From: JAAFHS01 sp031396505 | GTDB lineage: Bacteria; Pseudomonadota; Alphaproteobacteria; Rhodobacterales; Rhodobacteraceae | Assembly: GCA_031396505.1 (NCBI GenBank) | Contig: JANNKX010000168.1 | Coordinates: 1-22,701, forward strand | Direction: 5' to 3' | Length of the DNA stretch: 22,701 nt | Shown here: in pieces, positions 5,954-12,722 of the stretch | Layout of the letters: each line of letters begins with the position of its first letter | Position numbering within the stretch: the stretch's first letter is position 1 | Program-made: the position numbers and the translations under genes | Notes under the pieces: model-generated | Databases searched by the model: none | What the model was told of the DNA's origin: nothing | What the model saw: the letters and a program-made list of their open reading frames with translations, nothing else

Positions 5954-7972
5954 GTGGATATCCAGACCCTTCGCCAGACTCACCCCGATCACTGGCTGCG
6001 CGCCTGTGCCATCCGCGTACTGACGCTTGATGCCGTGGCTGCCGCCAATTCGGGGCATTCGGGCATGCCGATGGGGATGGCCGATGTGGCCACGGTCCTG
6101 TTTGCCAACCATCTGAAGTTTGATGCATCCGCCCCGCGCTGGCCGGACCGTGACCGCTTTATCCTGTCAGCCGGCCATGGGTCGATGCTGATCTACAGTC
6201 TGCTGTATCTGACCGGCTACACCGACATGACGCTGGAGCAGGTGAAAAACTTTCGCCAGTGGGGGGCGATCACGGCGGGCCATCCGGAATATGGCCATGT
6301 CGCGGGCGTGGAAACCACCACCGGCCCCTTGGGCCAGGGCATCGCCAATGCCGTGGGCTTTGCGATGGCCGAGGAAAGCCTGCGCGCCCGCTGGGGATCG
6401 CATGTGCAGGACCATCACACCTATGTCATCGCCGGTGACGGCTGTCTGATGGAGGGTGTGTCCCAAGAGGCGATCGGCCTTGCAGGCAAGCACGAACTGT
6501 CACGCCTGATCGTGCTGTGGGACAACAACGGCATCACCATCGACGGCAAGGTGTCCATCGCCGACATCACCGATCAAAAGGCGCGCTTTGCCGCCAGCGG
6601 TTGGGATGTGTTCGACTGCGACGGCCATGATCCCGCCGACATCGACCGCGCCATCACAGCCGCCAAGGCCTCGTCCCGCCCGGCGATGATTGCCTGCGCC
6701 ACCCATATCGCGCTTGGATCCTCCGCGCAGGACACCTCCAAGGGCCATGGTGCGCTGACCGACAAGCAACTGATCGCCGACACCCGCGCCGCCTATGGCT
6801 GGACCCACGGGCCCTTCGACATTCCGGCCAATATCAAGACATGGTGGGAAGGCGTGGGCAAAAAAGGGGCCGCCGCCCATGCCGCATGGCAAACGCGACT
6901 GGCGAACCTGTCGCCCGCCAAACAGGCTGAATTTGCCCGTATCTTTGCGGGTGACGCGCCCGCGAAACTGGCAACCACTATCCGCGCCGTCAAAAAGCAG
7001 GCCGTGGCCGACCTGCCGAAACTCGCCACCCGCGCTGCGTCTGAAAAGGTGCTGGCCGCCGTGAACCCCGTGATGCCGGAAACCATCGGCGGATCTGCCG
7101 ATCTGACCGGATCGAACAACACCAAGACCGCCGATCTGGGCACGTTCGAACCGGCCAACCGCAAGGGCCGCTATGTCTATTACGGCATCCGCGAACATGG
7201 CATGGCGTCTGCAATGAACGGCATGGTGCTGCACGGCGGCGTGCGCCCTTACGGCGGCACCTTCATGTGCTTTACCGATTACGCCCGCCCTGCGATGCGC
7301 CTGTCCGCTTTGATGGGCGTGCCGACTGTCTATGTGATGACGCATGACAGCATCGGTCTGGGCGAGGATGGCCCGACGCATCAGCCCGTCGAACATCTGG
7401 CAATTTCACGCGCCACGCCAAATACATGGGTGTTCCGTCCCGCCGACATGGTCGAAACCGCCGAGGCGTGGGAACTGGCGCTGTCGTCGAAAACCACGCC
7501 CTCCGTGCTGGCCCTGTCACGCCAGAACCTGCCCGCGGTGCGCAAAACCCATACCAACACCAACATGGTGGCCAAGGGCGGCTATGTGCTGGAAGATGCG
7601 GTTGGCAAGCGTCAGGTCATTCTGATGGCGACGGGGTCCGAGGTGGAAATCGCGCTGAAGGCCCGCGACCTGCTGCAGGCCGAAGGGATCGGCACGCGCG
7701 TCGTGTCGATGCCCTGCTGGGAATTGTTCGAAGAACAGGATGCCGCATATCGCCGCAAAGTCCTGCCACCGGGCCCGGTGCGGGTTGCGGTTGAGGCGGG
7801 CATCCGCTTTGGCTGGGACCGCTGGCTGTTTGGCGAGGGCGGGCGGCGCGAAAAGTCCGGCTTCATCGGCATGCACGGCTTTGGCGCATCCGCACCCGCA
7901 GAACGGCTTTATGCCGAAATGGGGATCACGGCCGAGGCTGCGGCGGCGAAAGCCAAATCGCTACTCGGTTGA
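5954..7972 (+). CDS. tkt: Transketolase
   Basis: A thiamine diphosphate enzyme that moves two-carbon ketol units between sugar phosphates in the pentose phosphate pathway (and the Calvin cycle where present), in the cytoplasm. The 672 residues match the full-length family. Visible motifs are GHSGMPMG (34-41), the GHGSMLIYSLLYLTGY segment, GPLGQGIANAVGFA (124-137), the ThDP/metal motif GDGCLMEG (161-168) with downstream NN (191-192), DLTGSN, and the pyrimidine-domain REHGMASAMNG containing the catalytic Glu. TYVIAGDG and HDSIGLGEDGPTHQP are also present. The start is GTG with AGGA (5941-5944) 9 bases upstream; no better ATG is in frame. The 3' end overlaps a convergent gene by 12 bases, leaving no room for a dedicated terminator. 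Confidence 0.97.
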   Translation: MDIQTLRQTHPDHWLRACAIRVLTLDAVAAANSGHSGMPMGMADVATVLFANHLKFDASAPRWPDRDRFILSAGHGSMLIYSLLYLTGYTDMTLEQVKNFRQWGAITAGHPEYGHVAGVETTTGPLGQGIANAVGFAMAEESLRARWGSHVQDHHTYVIAGDGCLMEGVSQEAIGLAGKHELSRLIVLWDNNGITIDGKVSIADITDQKARFAASGWDVFDCDGHDPADIDRAITAAKASSRPAMIACATHIALGSSAQDTSKGHGALTDKQLIADTRAAYGWTHGPFDIPANIKTWWEGVGKKGAAAHAAWQTRLANLSPAKQAEFARIFAGDAPAKLATTIRAVKKQAVADLPKLATRAASEKVLAAVNPVMPETIGGSADLTGSNNTKTADLGTFEPANRKGRYVYYGIREHGMASAMNGMVLHGGVRPYGGTFMCFTDYARPAMRLSALMGVPTVYVMTHDSIGLGEDGPTHQPVEHLAISRATPNTWVFRPADMVETAEAWELALSSKTTPSVLALSRQNLPAVRKTHTNTNMVAKGGYVLEDAVGKRQVILMATGSEVEIALKARDLLQAEGIGTRVVSMPCWELFEEQDAAYRRKVLPPGPVRVAVEAGIRFGWDRWLFGEGGRREKSGFIGMHGFGASAPAERLYAEMGITAEAAAAKAKSLLG

Positions 7973-8260
7973 TGGCTTTTCGTTTTCGGGTGCGGGGAAC
8001 GATGGTTCTTCGCCCTGACGATCACTGTAACTGGTGAACTCGCCAAGGTTCGCTTGCAAGGATGCTTCTTCGATCACCGGTTCGGCGGCTTCGTCCGGGT
8101 CCAGTGTTCCGGAGGTCGGGTTTTCGGTGATCCCGATCAAGGCCCGTGCATCATCAAGAAAGTGGTCGCGCGGGCCATCCGGGCGGCCTGCGTCAATCCA
8201 CATCCGTTCGGCGCGCTGTGCAATGCGTTTGTCCAATGCGGCAAATTCTTCGCGGTTCAT
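7961..8260 (-). CDS. DUF2934-family small protein
   Basis: A 99-residue hydrophilic protein. The first 45 residues (MNREEFAALDKRIAQRAERMWIDAGRP, then HFLDDARALI) match the DUF2934 pattern: an R-A-x-x-x-W-x-x-A-G-R-P-x-G core with a downstream helix. The C-terminal half is acidic and probably disordered. Function is unknown; DUF2934 genes often sit near stress-related or membrane protein genes. The ATG at 8260 is chosen because AAGGAT lies about 10 bases upstream and the domain begins there, although the frame stays open to 8323. It is 63 bases downstream of doxX on the same strand. Its stop codon lies inside the last codons of tkt (tail-to-tail overlap of 12 bases). Confidence 0.82.
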   Translation of the reverse strand: MNREEFAALDKRIAQRAERMWIDAGRPDGPRDHFLDDARALIGITENPTSGTLDPDEAAEPVIEEASLQANLGEFTSYSDRQGEEPSFPAPENEKPSTE

Positions 8261-8323
8261 GGCGTGGTATCCTTGGCTGTTCGATGGTGAAACGCCCGGA
8301 ATGGGGGATGGTTCCGCCCGCAA

Positions 8324-8689
8324 TCAGCCGCGCAACGCGAACCGCCCCGGCCCATGCGCCGCCAGCACACGGCAGCCGCCCGCGATCGCCCAATTCTTCA
8401 CAAAGATCGTCATCTGCCACGGGTCGGCAGGAATATAGTGAAAGATCGACGTAAAGGCGCAATACGCGGCCAGTACCACCGCCACGGGCCGCACCCAGAT
8501 GCCTGCGACCAATGCAAGCCCGGCAAAAAGGTTGAACGCCAGTGCAGGCCAGACCAACCATTCCGGCATCCCGAACCCGGCCAGCAATCCCTCAACGGCC
8601 CCCGGTTCAGTTCCTTTCTGCACGGCCCCGCCCAGAAACAGCAGCGCGATCAGCACGCGCCCCGCCAGCACCGCCAGATCGCCCGTCAA
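8324..8689 (-). CDS. DoxX-family membrane protein
   Basis: About 121 residues with four hydrophobic helices. The DoxX pattern is clear: LAGRVLIALLFLGGAVQK at the N terminus, then GFGMPEWLVWPALAFNLFAGLALVAG and a final segment with TSIFHYIPADPWQMTIFVKNWAIAGG. Members are inner-membrane proteins related to quinone/thiosulfate oxidation or thiol stress subunits, but most are of unknown role. Start choice is uncertain. A TTG at 8689 overlaps the DUF808 stop as TTGA and gives a typical N terminus; a GTG at 8725 would overlap DUF808 by 40 bases. I prefer the TTG on spacing, without a good Shine-Dalgarno for either. Likely co-transcribed with DUF808. Confidence 0.85.
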   Translation of the reverse strand: MTGDLAVLAGRVLIALLFLGGAVQKGTEPGAVEGLLAGFGMPEWLVWPALAFNLFAGLALVAGIWVRPVAVVLAAYCAFTSIFHYIPADPWQMTIFVKNWAIAGGCRVLAAHGPGRFALRG

Positions 8690-9657
8690 TGTGCGGCTTT
8701 CGGTTTGCCCGTCACCGCCGCCCACAAGGGTCCAATCACCCGCGTCGCCAGCGGGATCAACAGCAACCCAAGGATCAGCCCGAATATTCCATCAAAGAAC
8801 GCCGTTACGAACCACAGAACGAACCCGGTGGCCACCGGTGTCGCGTGCGCCGCCGCCTCGGCCAGATGGTGGATCTGGTCATAGAGCCACGACCAGCCCA
8901 GCACATCCAACCCGTGGATCACAATGTTCCCGCCCACCCACAACATCGCCGCCGTGCCTAATGTCGACAGGAACGCCATCAGTTTCGGCATCGCCACCAC
9001 CAGCCCACGGCCAAAACCGCGCAGCGCCGCCGTGCGCGCCGTCGCCGCCAGCTTTAGCCCGACGTCATCCATCTTTACGATCAACGCCACCGCCCCGTAG
9101 ACCACCGCCGTGATCATCACCCCCACCACCGCCAGCGTGATGCCCTGCATCCACGGATTGGTGCTTTCGATCGTCGCCAGGGCGATCGTCATAATCTCAG
9201 CCGACAGGATGAAATCCGTCTTGATGGCACCAGCGATCTTTTCTTCTTCCAGATGGGCCGGATCCTTGGTGTCAAAATCCGCTTTGACCACCGCATCGGC
9301 ATGTGGTGCAAAGATGTGAAACACCTTCTCTGCCCCCTCAAAGCACAGATAGGCCCCACCAATCATCAACAACGGTGTGATCGCCGCAGGCAGGAAAAAG
9401 TTCAACAGCATCAGTCCCGGCAACAGGATCACCAGCTTGTTTTTGATACTGCCCATCGCGATGCGCCAGATGATCGGCAATTCGCGGTCCGCCTCGAAGC
9501 CATGCACATATTTCGGGGTGACCGCCGCGTCGTCGATCACGACGCCTGCCGCCTTGGCCCCGGCCTTGGCCGCCGCCGCCGCGATATCATCGACCGAGGC
9601 CGCGGCCACCTTGGCGATGGCGGCCACGTCGTCCAGCAGGGCAATAAGTCCGCTCAT
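8686..9657 (-). CDS. DUF808 (YedI-like) inner-membrane protein
   Basis: A 323-residue multi-pass membrane protein of the DUF808/YedI family. The opening SGLIALLDDVAAIAKVAAASVDDIAAAAAKAGAKAAGVVIDDAAVTP is the diagnostic family N terminus (conserved DD and AGVV-DD-A-TP; residues 2-48), followed by ELPIIWRIAMGSIKNKL (60-75). Hydrophobic segments follow at about 75-107, 150-180, 225-260 and 270-315. The function is unknown. The start ATG at 9657 has GGAGTGACGG just upstream and a plausible promoter behind it. It is first in the minus-strand run DUF808-doxX-DUF2934. Confidence 0.92.
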   Translation of the reverse strand: MSGLIALLDDVAAIAKVAAASVDDIAAAAAKAGAKAAGVVIDDAAVTPKYVHGFEADRELPIIWRIAMGSIKNKLVILLPGLMLLNFFLPAAITPLLMIGGAYLCFEGAEKVFHIFAPHADAVVKADFDTKDPAHLEEEKIAGAIKTDFILSAEIMTIALATIESTNPWMQGITLAVVGVMITAVVYGAVALIVKMDDVGLKLAATARTAALRGFGRGLVVAMPKLMAFLSTLGTAAMLWVGGNIVIHGLDVLGWSWLYDQIHHLAEAAAHATPVATGFVLWFVTAFFDGIFGLILGLLLIPLATRVIGPLWAAVTGKPKAAH

Positions 9658-9681
9658 CCGTCACTCCGTTTGTTTCGCGTT

Positions 9682-9709
9682 AGTGTAAAGCAAGCCAGCA
9701 AAAGGGCAA
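9682..9709 (-). promoter_or_regulatory. Candidate promoter for the DUF808 gene
   Basis: On the minus strand a -35-like TTGCCC (9704-9709) is followed after 16 bases by a -10-like TACACT (9682-9687), 25 bases before the DUF808 start. Each hexamer matches four of six consensus positions. This is a read-by-eye match only. Confidence 0.35.
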
Positions 9710-9772
9710 CGCTCGGCCTCTTCACCTTGGCCATGCGATGCAATACCCTGCATTATCGACAGGGAGACGCAC

Positions 9773-9916
9773 GTGACAAATACCTTGGCCATCGTTCTGG
9801 GCGGTTGCACCATCGCCGCACTGATCCTGGATCAGGCGTTCAACGCCGGTATCGCCACATTGTTCCTCGTGCAAAAAATCTTTGCACTGATCGAGTATGT
9901 TTCATTCTGGCGCTGA
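9773..9916 (+). CDS. 47-residue membrane microprotein upstream of gap
   Basis: A short open frame read directly from the sequence. GTG at 9773 to TGA at 9914-9916 gives 47 residues, starting MTNTLAIVLGGCTIAALILD and ending IFALIEYVSFWR. It has one N-terminal hydrophobic segment (about residues 4-19) and a second amphipathic or membrane-associated stretch (about 26-44) that ends in an aromatic/Arg tail. A good Shine-Dalgarno, AGGGAG (9761-9766), lies 6 bases before the GTG. The composition is that of a membrane peptide and not of random GC-rich frames. It lies 96 bases before gap on the same strand and fills an otherwise empty 355-base gap between genes. From memory, similar short proteins ending in FWR occur in Rhodobacteraceae, but I could not check this. 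Function unknown. Confidence 0.7.
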   Translation: MTNTLAIVLGGCTIAALILDQAFNAGIATLFLVQKIFALIEYVSFWR

Positions 9917-10012
9917 TCGTGCCGATGCAGGTTGAAATTTGCGGCACTTTCTGATTGTGAACGCACAAGCACCACCGGGCGCACCCGGCCATTTCATGTG
10001 AGGGAATAATTC

Positions 10013-11014
10013 ATGACCGTCAAAGTCGCCATCAACGGGTTTGGCCGCATCGGCCGCAACGTGCTGCGCGCCATCATCGAATCCGGCCGCACCGATATTG
10101 CGGTTGTGGGGATCAATGACCTTGGCCCGGTGGAAACCAACGCGCATCTGTTGCGGTTCGATTCCGTCCATGGCCGCTTTCCGGCCACGGTGACGACGAC
10201 CGCCACCACCATCGACGTCGGCCGTGGCCCGATGGAAGTGACGGCGATCAAGAACCCCGCCGACCTGCCCTGGGGCCATGTCGACATCGTGCTGGAATGC
10301 ACAGGGATCTTCACCAGCAAGGAGAAGTGTCTGGCACACCTGGAAAACGGCGCAAAGCGCGTGCTGATTTCCGCCCCCGGCGAAGGCGCCGACAAGACCA
10401 TCGTTTACGGTGTGAACCACGATACCCTGACAGCCGGCGATCTGGTGGTGTCAAATGCGTCGTGCACCACCAACTGCCTGTCGCCCGTGGCCCAGGTGCT
10501 GCATGCCGCCGTCGGCATCAAACGCGGCTTCATGACCACGATCCACAGCTATACCGGCGATCAGCCCACCCTTGATACGATGCACAAGGACCTGTACCGC
10601 GGCCGCGCCGCCGCCCTGTCGATGATCCCCACATCCACCGGGGCCGCCAAGGCCGTGGGTCTGGTCCTGCCGGAACTCGCGGGCAAACTGGACGGCGTCG
10701 CCATCCGGGTGCCCACGCCCAACGTATCCGTCGTCGATCTGGTGTTCGAGGCTGTGCGCGCGACAACCGTGCAAGAGATCAACGATGCAATCCGTGCCGC
10801 CGCCAATGGCCGCCTGAAAGGCATCCTCGGCTTTACCGATCAGCCCAATGTGTCCTCCGATTTCAACCATGACCCGCATTCGTCGATCTTTCACATGGAC
10901 CAGACCAAGGTCATGGATGGCACGATGGTGCGCATTCTGGCGTGGTACGACAACGAATGGGGCTTTTCCAACCGCATGGCTGATACGGCCGTGGCCATGG
11001 GCAAGCTTATCTGA
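10013..11014 (+). CDS. gap: Glyceraldehyde-3-phosphate dehydrogenase, type I
   Basis: Oxidises glyceraldehyde-3-phosphate to 1,3-bisphosphoglycerate with NAD in glycolysis, and the reverse in gluconeogenesis; cytoplasmic tetramer. The 333 residues carry the Rossmann start VAINGFGRIGRNVLRA, the catalytic SNASCTTNCLSP with Cys151, and His178 in TIHSYTGDQ. HKDLYRGRAA and the C-terminal WYDNEWGFSNRM are also present. Asp36 in INDLG at the end of the second strand favours NAD over NADP. The 187-188 region reads LDTM instead of the classic L-P, so cofactor choice is not completely fixed by reading. The ATG at 10013 follows TGAGGGA about 8 bases upstream. A strong terminator lies 20 bases after the stop. 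Which gap paralogue this is cannot be told from one copy. Confidence 0.97.
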   Translation: MTVKVAINGFGRIGRNVLRAIIESGRTDIAVVGINDLGPVETNAHLLRFDSVHGRFPATVTTTATTIDVGRGPMEVTAIKNPADLPWGHVDIVLECTGIFTSKEKCLAHLENGAKRVLISAPGEGADKTIVYGVNHDTLTAGDLVVSNASCTTNCLSPVAQVLHAAVGIKRGFMTTIHSYTGDQPTLDTMHKDLYRGRAAALSMIPTSTGAAKAVGLVLPELAGKLDGVAIRVPTPNVSVVDLVFEAVRATTVQEINDAIRAAANGRLKGILGFTDQPNVSSDFNHDPHSSIFHMDQTKVMDGTMVRILAWYDNEWGFSNRMADTAVAMGKLI

Positions 11015-11033
11015 GATCGCTGCAATTGCAGGC

Positions 11034-11060
11034 AAAAGGGCAGCTTTGGCTGCCCTTTTT
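11034..11060 (+). terminator. Intrinsic terminator after gap
   Basis: A perfect 11-bp stem, AAAAGGGCAGC (11034-11044) with GCTGCCCTTTT (11049-11059), closes a TTTG loop and ends in a five-T run (11056-11060), 20 bases after the gap stop. This is a textbook Rho-independent terminator on the plus strand. The A run on the left gives a T run on the minus strand as well. Confidence 0.93.
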
Positions 11061-11190
11061 GTATCCGAAGCCATGCGCCTCACGCATAGCCGCACCGCAG
11101 CATTGGTCGTTGTTAGCGGTAGCACAAAGCCCCATCTTTCATACAGCGGAGAAGAACAATGCAGACCCCGCTGATGAAAAGGATACGACC

Positions 11191-11358
11191 ATGAAGATTT
11201 TGACCCAATTCAAAGACGCCGCCCAAAAGCGCGCACTTTACATCAAGACCCGCAATGAAATCGCCCAGATGCCGCTCGACGTGGCACTTGATCTTGATAT
11301 GTTCCGTGGCGACGCAGAACACATCGCCTATCAGGCCGTCTACGGCAAAGCCGCCTGA
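11191..11358 (+). CDS. 55-residue DUF1127-like protein
   Basis: A short basic-to-acidic helical protein, MKILTQFKDAAQKRALYIKT at the start and YQAVYGKAA at the end. The middle (TRNEIAQMPLDVALDLDMFRGDAEHIA) follows the DUF1127 pattern: an R-x-E-L-like helix, then D-x-x-L-D-hydrophobic, then an R-x-D helix. DUF1127 proteins in alphaproteobacteria are small, highly expressed and in some species affect RNA turnover, phosphate or arginine/metabolite homeostasis; no role can be assigned here. The ATG at 11191 is preferred over upstream in-frame codons because AAAAGGA (11177-11183) is well spaced. It is a single-gene unit flanked by strong terminators on both sides, as expected for an abundant short mRNA. 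The 176 bases before it hold the gap terminator and presumably its promoter, which I could not pinpoint. Confidence 0.75.
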   Translation: MKILTQFKDAAQKRALYIKTRNEIAQMPLDVALDLDMFRGDAEHIAYQAVYGKAA

Positions 11359-11380
11359 AACCGGCGCAGATGACACCCGA

Positions 11381-11410
11381 AAGGCCCAAGGGTTCGCCTT
11401 GGGCCTTTTT
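11381..11410 (+). terminator. Intrinsic terminator after the DUF1127-like gene
   Basis: A perfect 11-bp stem, AAGGCCCAAGG (11381-11391) with CCTTGGGCCTT (11397-11407), closes a GTTCG loop and ends in a five-T run (11406-11410), 22 bases after the stop codon. It also lies 6 bases beyond the end of the convergent hydratase gene, but in that direction there is no long T run. Confidence 0.93.
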
Positions 11411-11415
11411 GTTTG

Positions 11416-12183
11416 TCACGCCCCCCTGAACCGCGCTGTGCGTTTCTCCAGAAACGCCATCACCCCTTCGCGGAAATCGGATGACGCGCCGCACTTGCCC
11501 TGCCACGCCGCCTCGGCGGCCAGTTGTTCGGCCAAGGTCGCCGTGGCCGATGCGCGCAGCAAGGCCTTGATCCCCGCATAGGCCACGCCCGGCCCCGCCG
11601 CCAAAGCCTGCGCCCGCGCCCGCCAATGGGCGGCAAAACCGTCATCGGGCACCGCCTCCCAGATCATCCCCCAATCGGCGGCTTGCCGCGCGGTGATCTT
11701 GTCGGCAAACAGCATCGCCCCCATGGCGCGCGGCATCCCGATCTGGCGCGGCAAAAGATACGTGCCGCCTGCGTCCGGCACCAGACCAATCCGTGTGAAG
11801 GATTGCGCAAAGCTGGCACTTTCGGCGGCAATCACCACATCGCAACCAAGCGCCAAGTTCGCCCCCGCCCCCACAGCCGCCCCATTGACCGCCGCAATCG
11901 TCGGTACCTTGCTGTCAGCAATCGCCATCAACAGCGGTTCATATTCATCGCGCAGGATGCCTTCCAGATCCAGTGTATCAAACCCGCCCGCATCGTTCAG
12001 GTCCTGCCCCGATGAAAACGCGCGCCCTGCCCCGGTGATCACCAGCACACGCGCCTCCGTTTGCGCGCGCGCCACAGCGTCGATCAACCCGGCCCGCACA
12101 TCGCGGTTCAGTGCATTCATGATCGTGGGGCGGTTGATCGTGGCCACCGCAATGCCATCTGTGCAGTCGTATGTCAGATCCAT
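11416..12183 (-). CDS. Enoyl-CoA hydratase/isomerase family protein, PaaG-like
   Basis: A 255-residue crotonase-fold enzyme acting on acyl-CoA thioesters. The oxyanion-hole segments GAGRAFSSGQDLND (51-64) and NGAAVGAGANLALGCD (100-115) are present. The PDAGGTYLLPR stretch holds Asp137, which matches the catalytic Asp of PaaG (1,2-epoxyphenylacetyl-CoA isomerase). The helix GASSDFREGVMAFLEKR is also PaaG-like. In PaaG this Asp replaces the Glu pair of true hydratases, so isomerase chemistry is more likely than simple hydration. No other phenylacetate genes are nearby, so the substrate is open. The ATG at 12183 has a G-rich GGGGGGAT element upstream. It lies 62 bases after ccmH on the same strand, and I recall this order from related genomes. 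Whether it is functionally tied to cytochrome c maturation is unknown. Confidence 0.88.
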   Translation of the reverse strand: MDLTYDCTDGIAVATINRPTIMNALNRDVRAGLIDAVARAQTEARVLVITGAGRAFSSGQDLNDAGGFDTLDLEGILRDEYEPLLMAIADSKVPTIAAVNGAAVGAGANLALGCDVVIAAESASFAQSFTRIGLVPDAGGTYLLPRQIGMPRAMGAMLFADKITARQAADWGMIWEAVPDDGFAAHWRARAQALAAGPGVAYAGIKALLRASATATLAEQLAAEAAWQGKCGASSDFREGVMAFLEKRTARFRGA

Positions 12184-12245
12184 CTATCCCCCCGGTTTTG
12201 CAGCAGCCTAAAGGGATCGCGCCAACTGGCAATCCGAACGCCGCG

Positions 12246-12722
12246 TCAGTCGCCCAGCATGTCCCGCAGGCGCGCAGCCTCGGCATCCGTCAGCGGCACG
12301 TCGGCCACGGGTTTGCGCCGCATCGCGGCCAACGCGATCCCCGCCCCGCCCAGCAGCATCACAGGCCCGGCCAGCCATAGCAGCCAGTTTACCCCCTGCA
12401 GCGGGGGGTTTAGCAGCACAAAGTCGCCATAGCGCGTAACGAGGTACGCCCTGACCGCATCGTCGCTGTCACCCGCCAGCAGACGTTCGCGCACCAGCAG
12501 GCGAAGATCGCGCGCGATGGCCGCATTGCTGTCGTCGATGTTTTCGCTTTGGCATTGCACGCAGCGCAACTCGCGCGACAGATCGCGCGCCCGCGCCTCC
12601 AGTGCCGGATCGGCAAGTATTTCATCGGGCAGCACCGCAAAGGCGGGCGAAGCAACCGCCAACATCATCACAAGGATGTAGGGTGCGTGCTTGCACGCAC
12701 CGCTCTGGCCCACCCGGATCAT
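12246..12722 (-). CDS. ccmH: Cytochrome c-type biogenesis protein CcmH (CcmL/CycL type)
   Basis: A membrane-anchored thioredoxin-like thiol protein facing the periplasm. It handles the CXXCH cysteines of apocytochrome c and works with CcmF and CcmI in heme ligation. The 158-residue protein has a signal peptide (residues 1-29, cleavage likely after AFA). The redox motif LRCVQCQSENIDDSN follows (Cys54 and Cys57), then the typical ARDLRLLVRERLLAG and GDFVLLNPPL, one C-terminal transmembrane helix (112-133) and a short cytoplasmic tail. The ATG at 12722 overlaps the ccmF stop as ATGA. The N-terminal region (residues 6-16) is encoded by a perfect palindrome and looks like an insertion lengthening the signal peptide. 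ccmI, the usual third partner, is not in the window. Confidence 0.94.
   Translation of the reverse strand: MIRVGQSGACKHAPYILVMMLAVASPAFAVLPDEILADPALEARARDLSRELRCVQCQSENIDDSNAAIARDLRLLVRERLLAGDSDDAVRAYLVTRYGDFVLLNPPLQGVNWLLWLAGPVMLLGGAGIALAAMRRKPVADVPLTDAEAARLRDMLGD
12682..12701. repeat. Palindromic element inside the ccmH signal-peptide codons
   Basis: Perfect 9-bp arms GGTGCGTGC (12682-12690) and GCACGCACC (12693-12701) are separated by only TT. Read on the ccmH strand it encodes residues 7-13 of the predicted signal peptide, GACKHAP. It resembles the short palindromic repeats scattered through many bacterial genomes, but only one copy occurs in this window. Confidence 0.7.

Noticed and set aside
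6500..7396. Minus-strand frame of 298 codons opposite tkt
   Set aside because: Low-complexity Gly/His-rich translation with no recognisable motifs, lying fully within the strongly supported transketolase gene.
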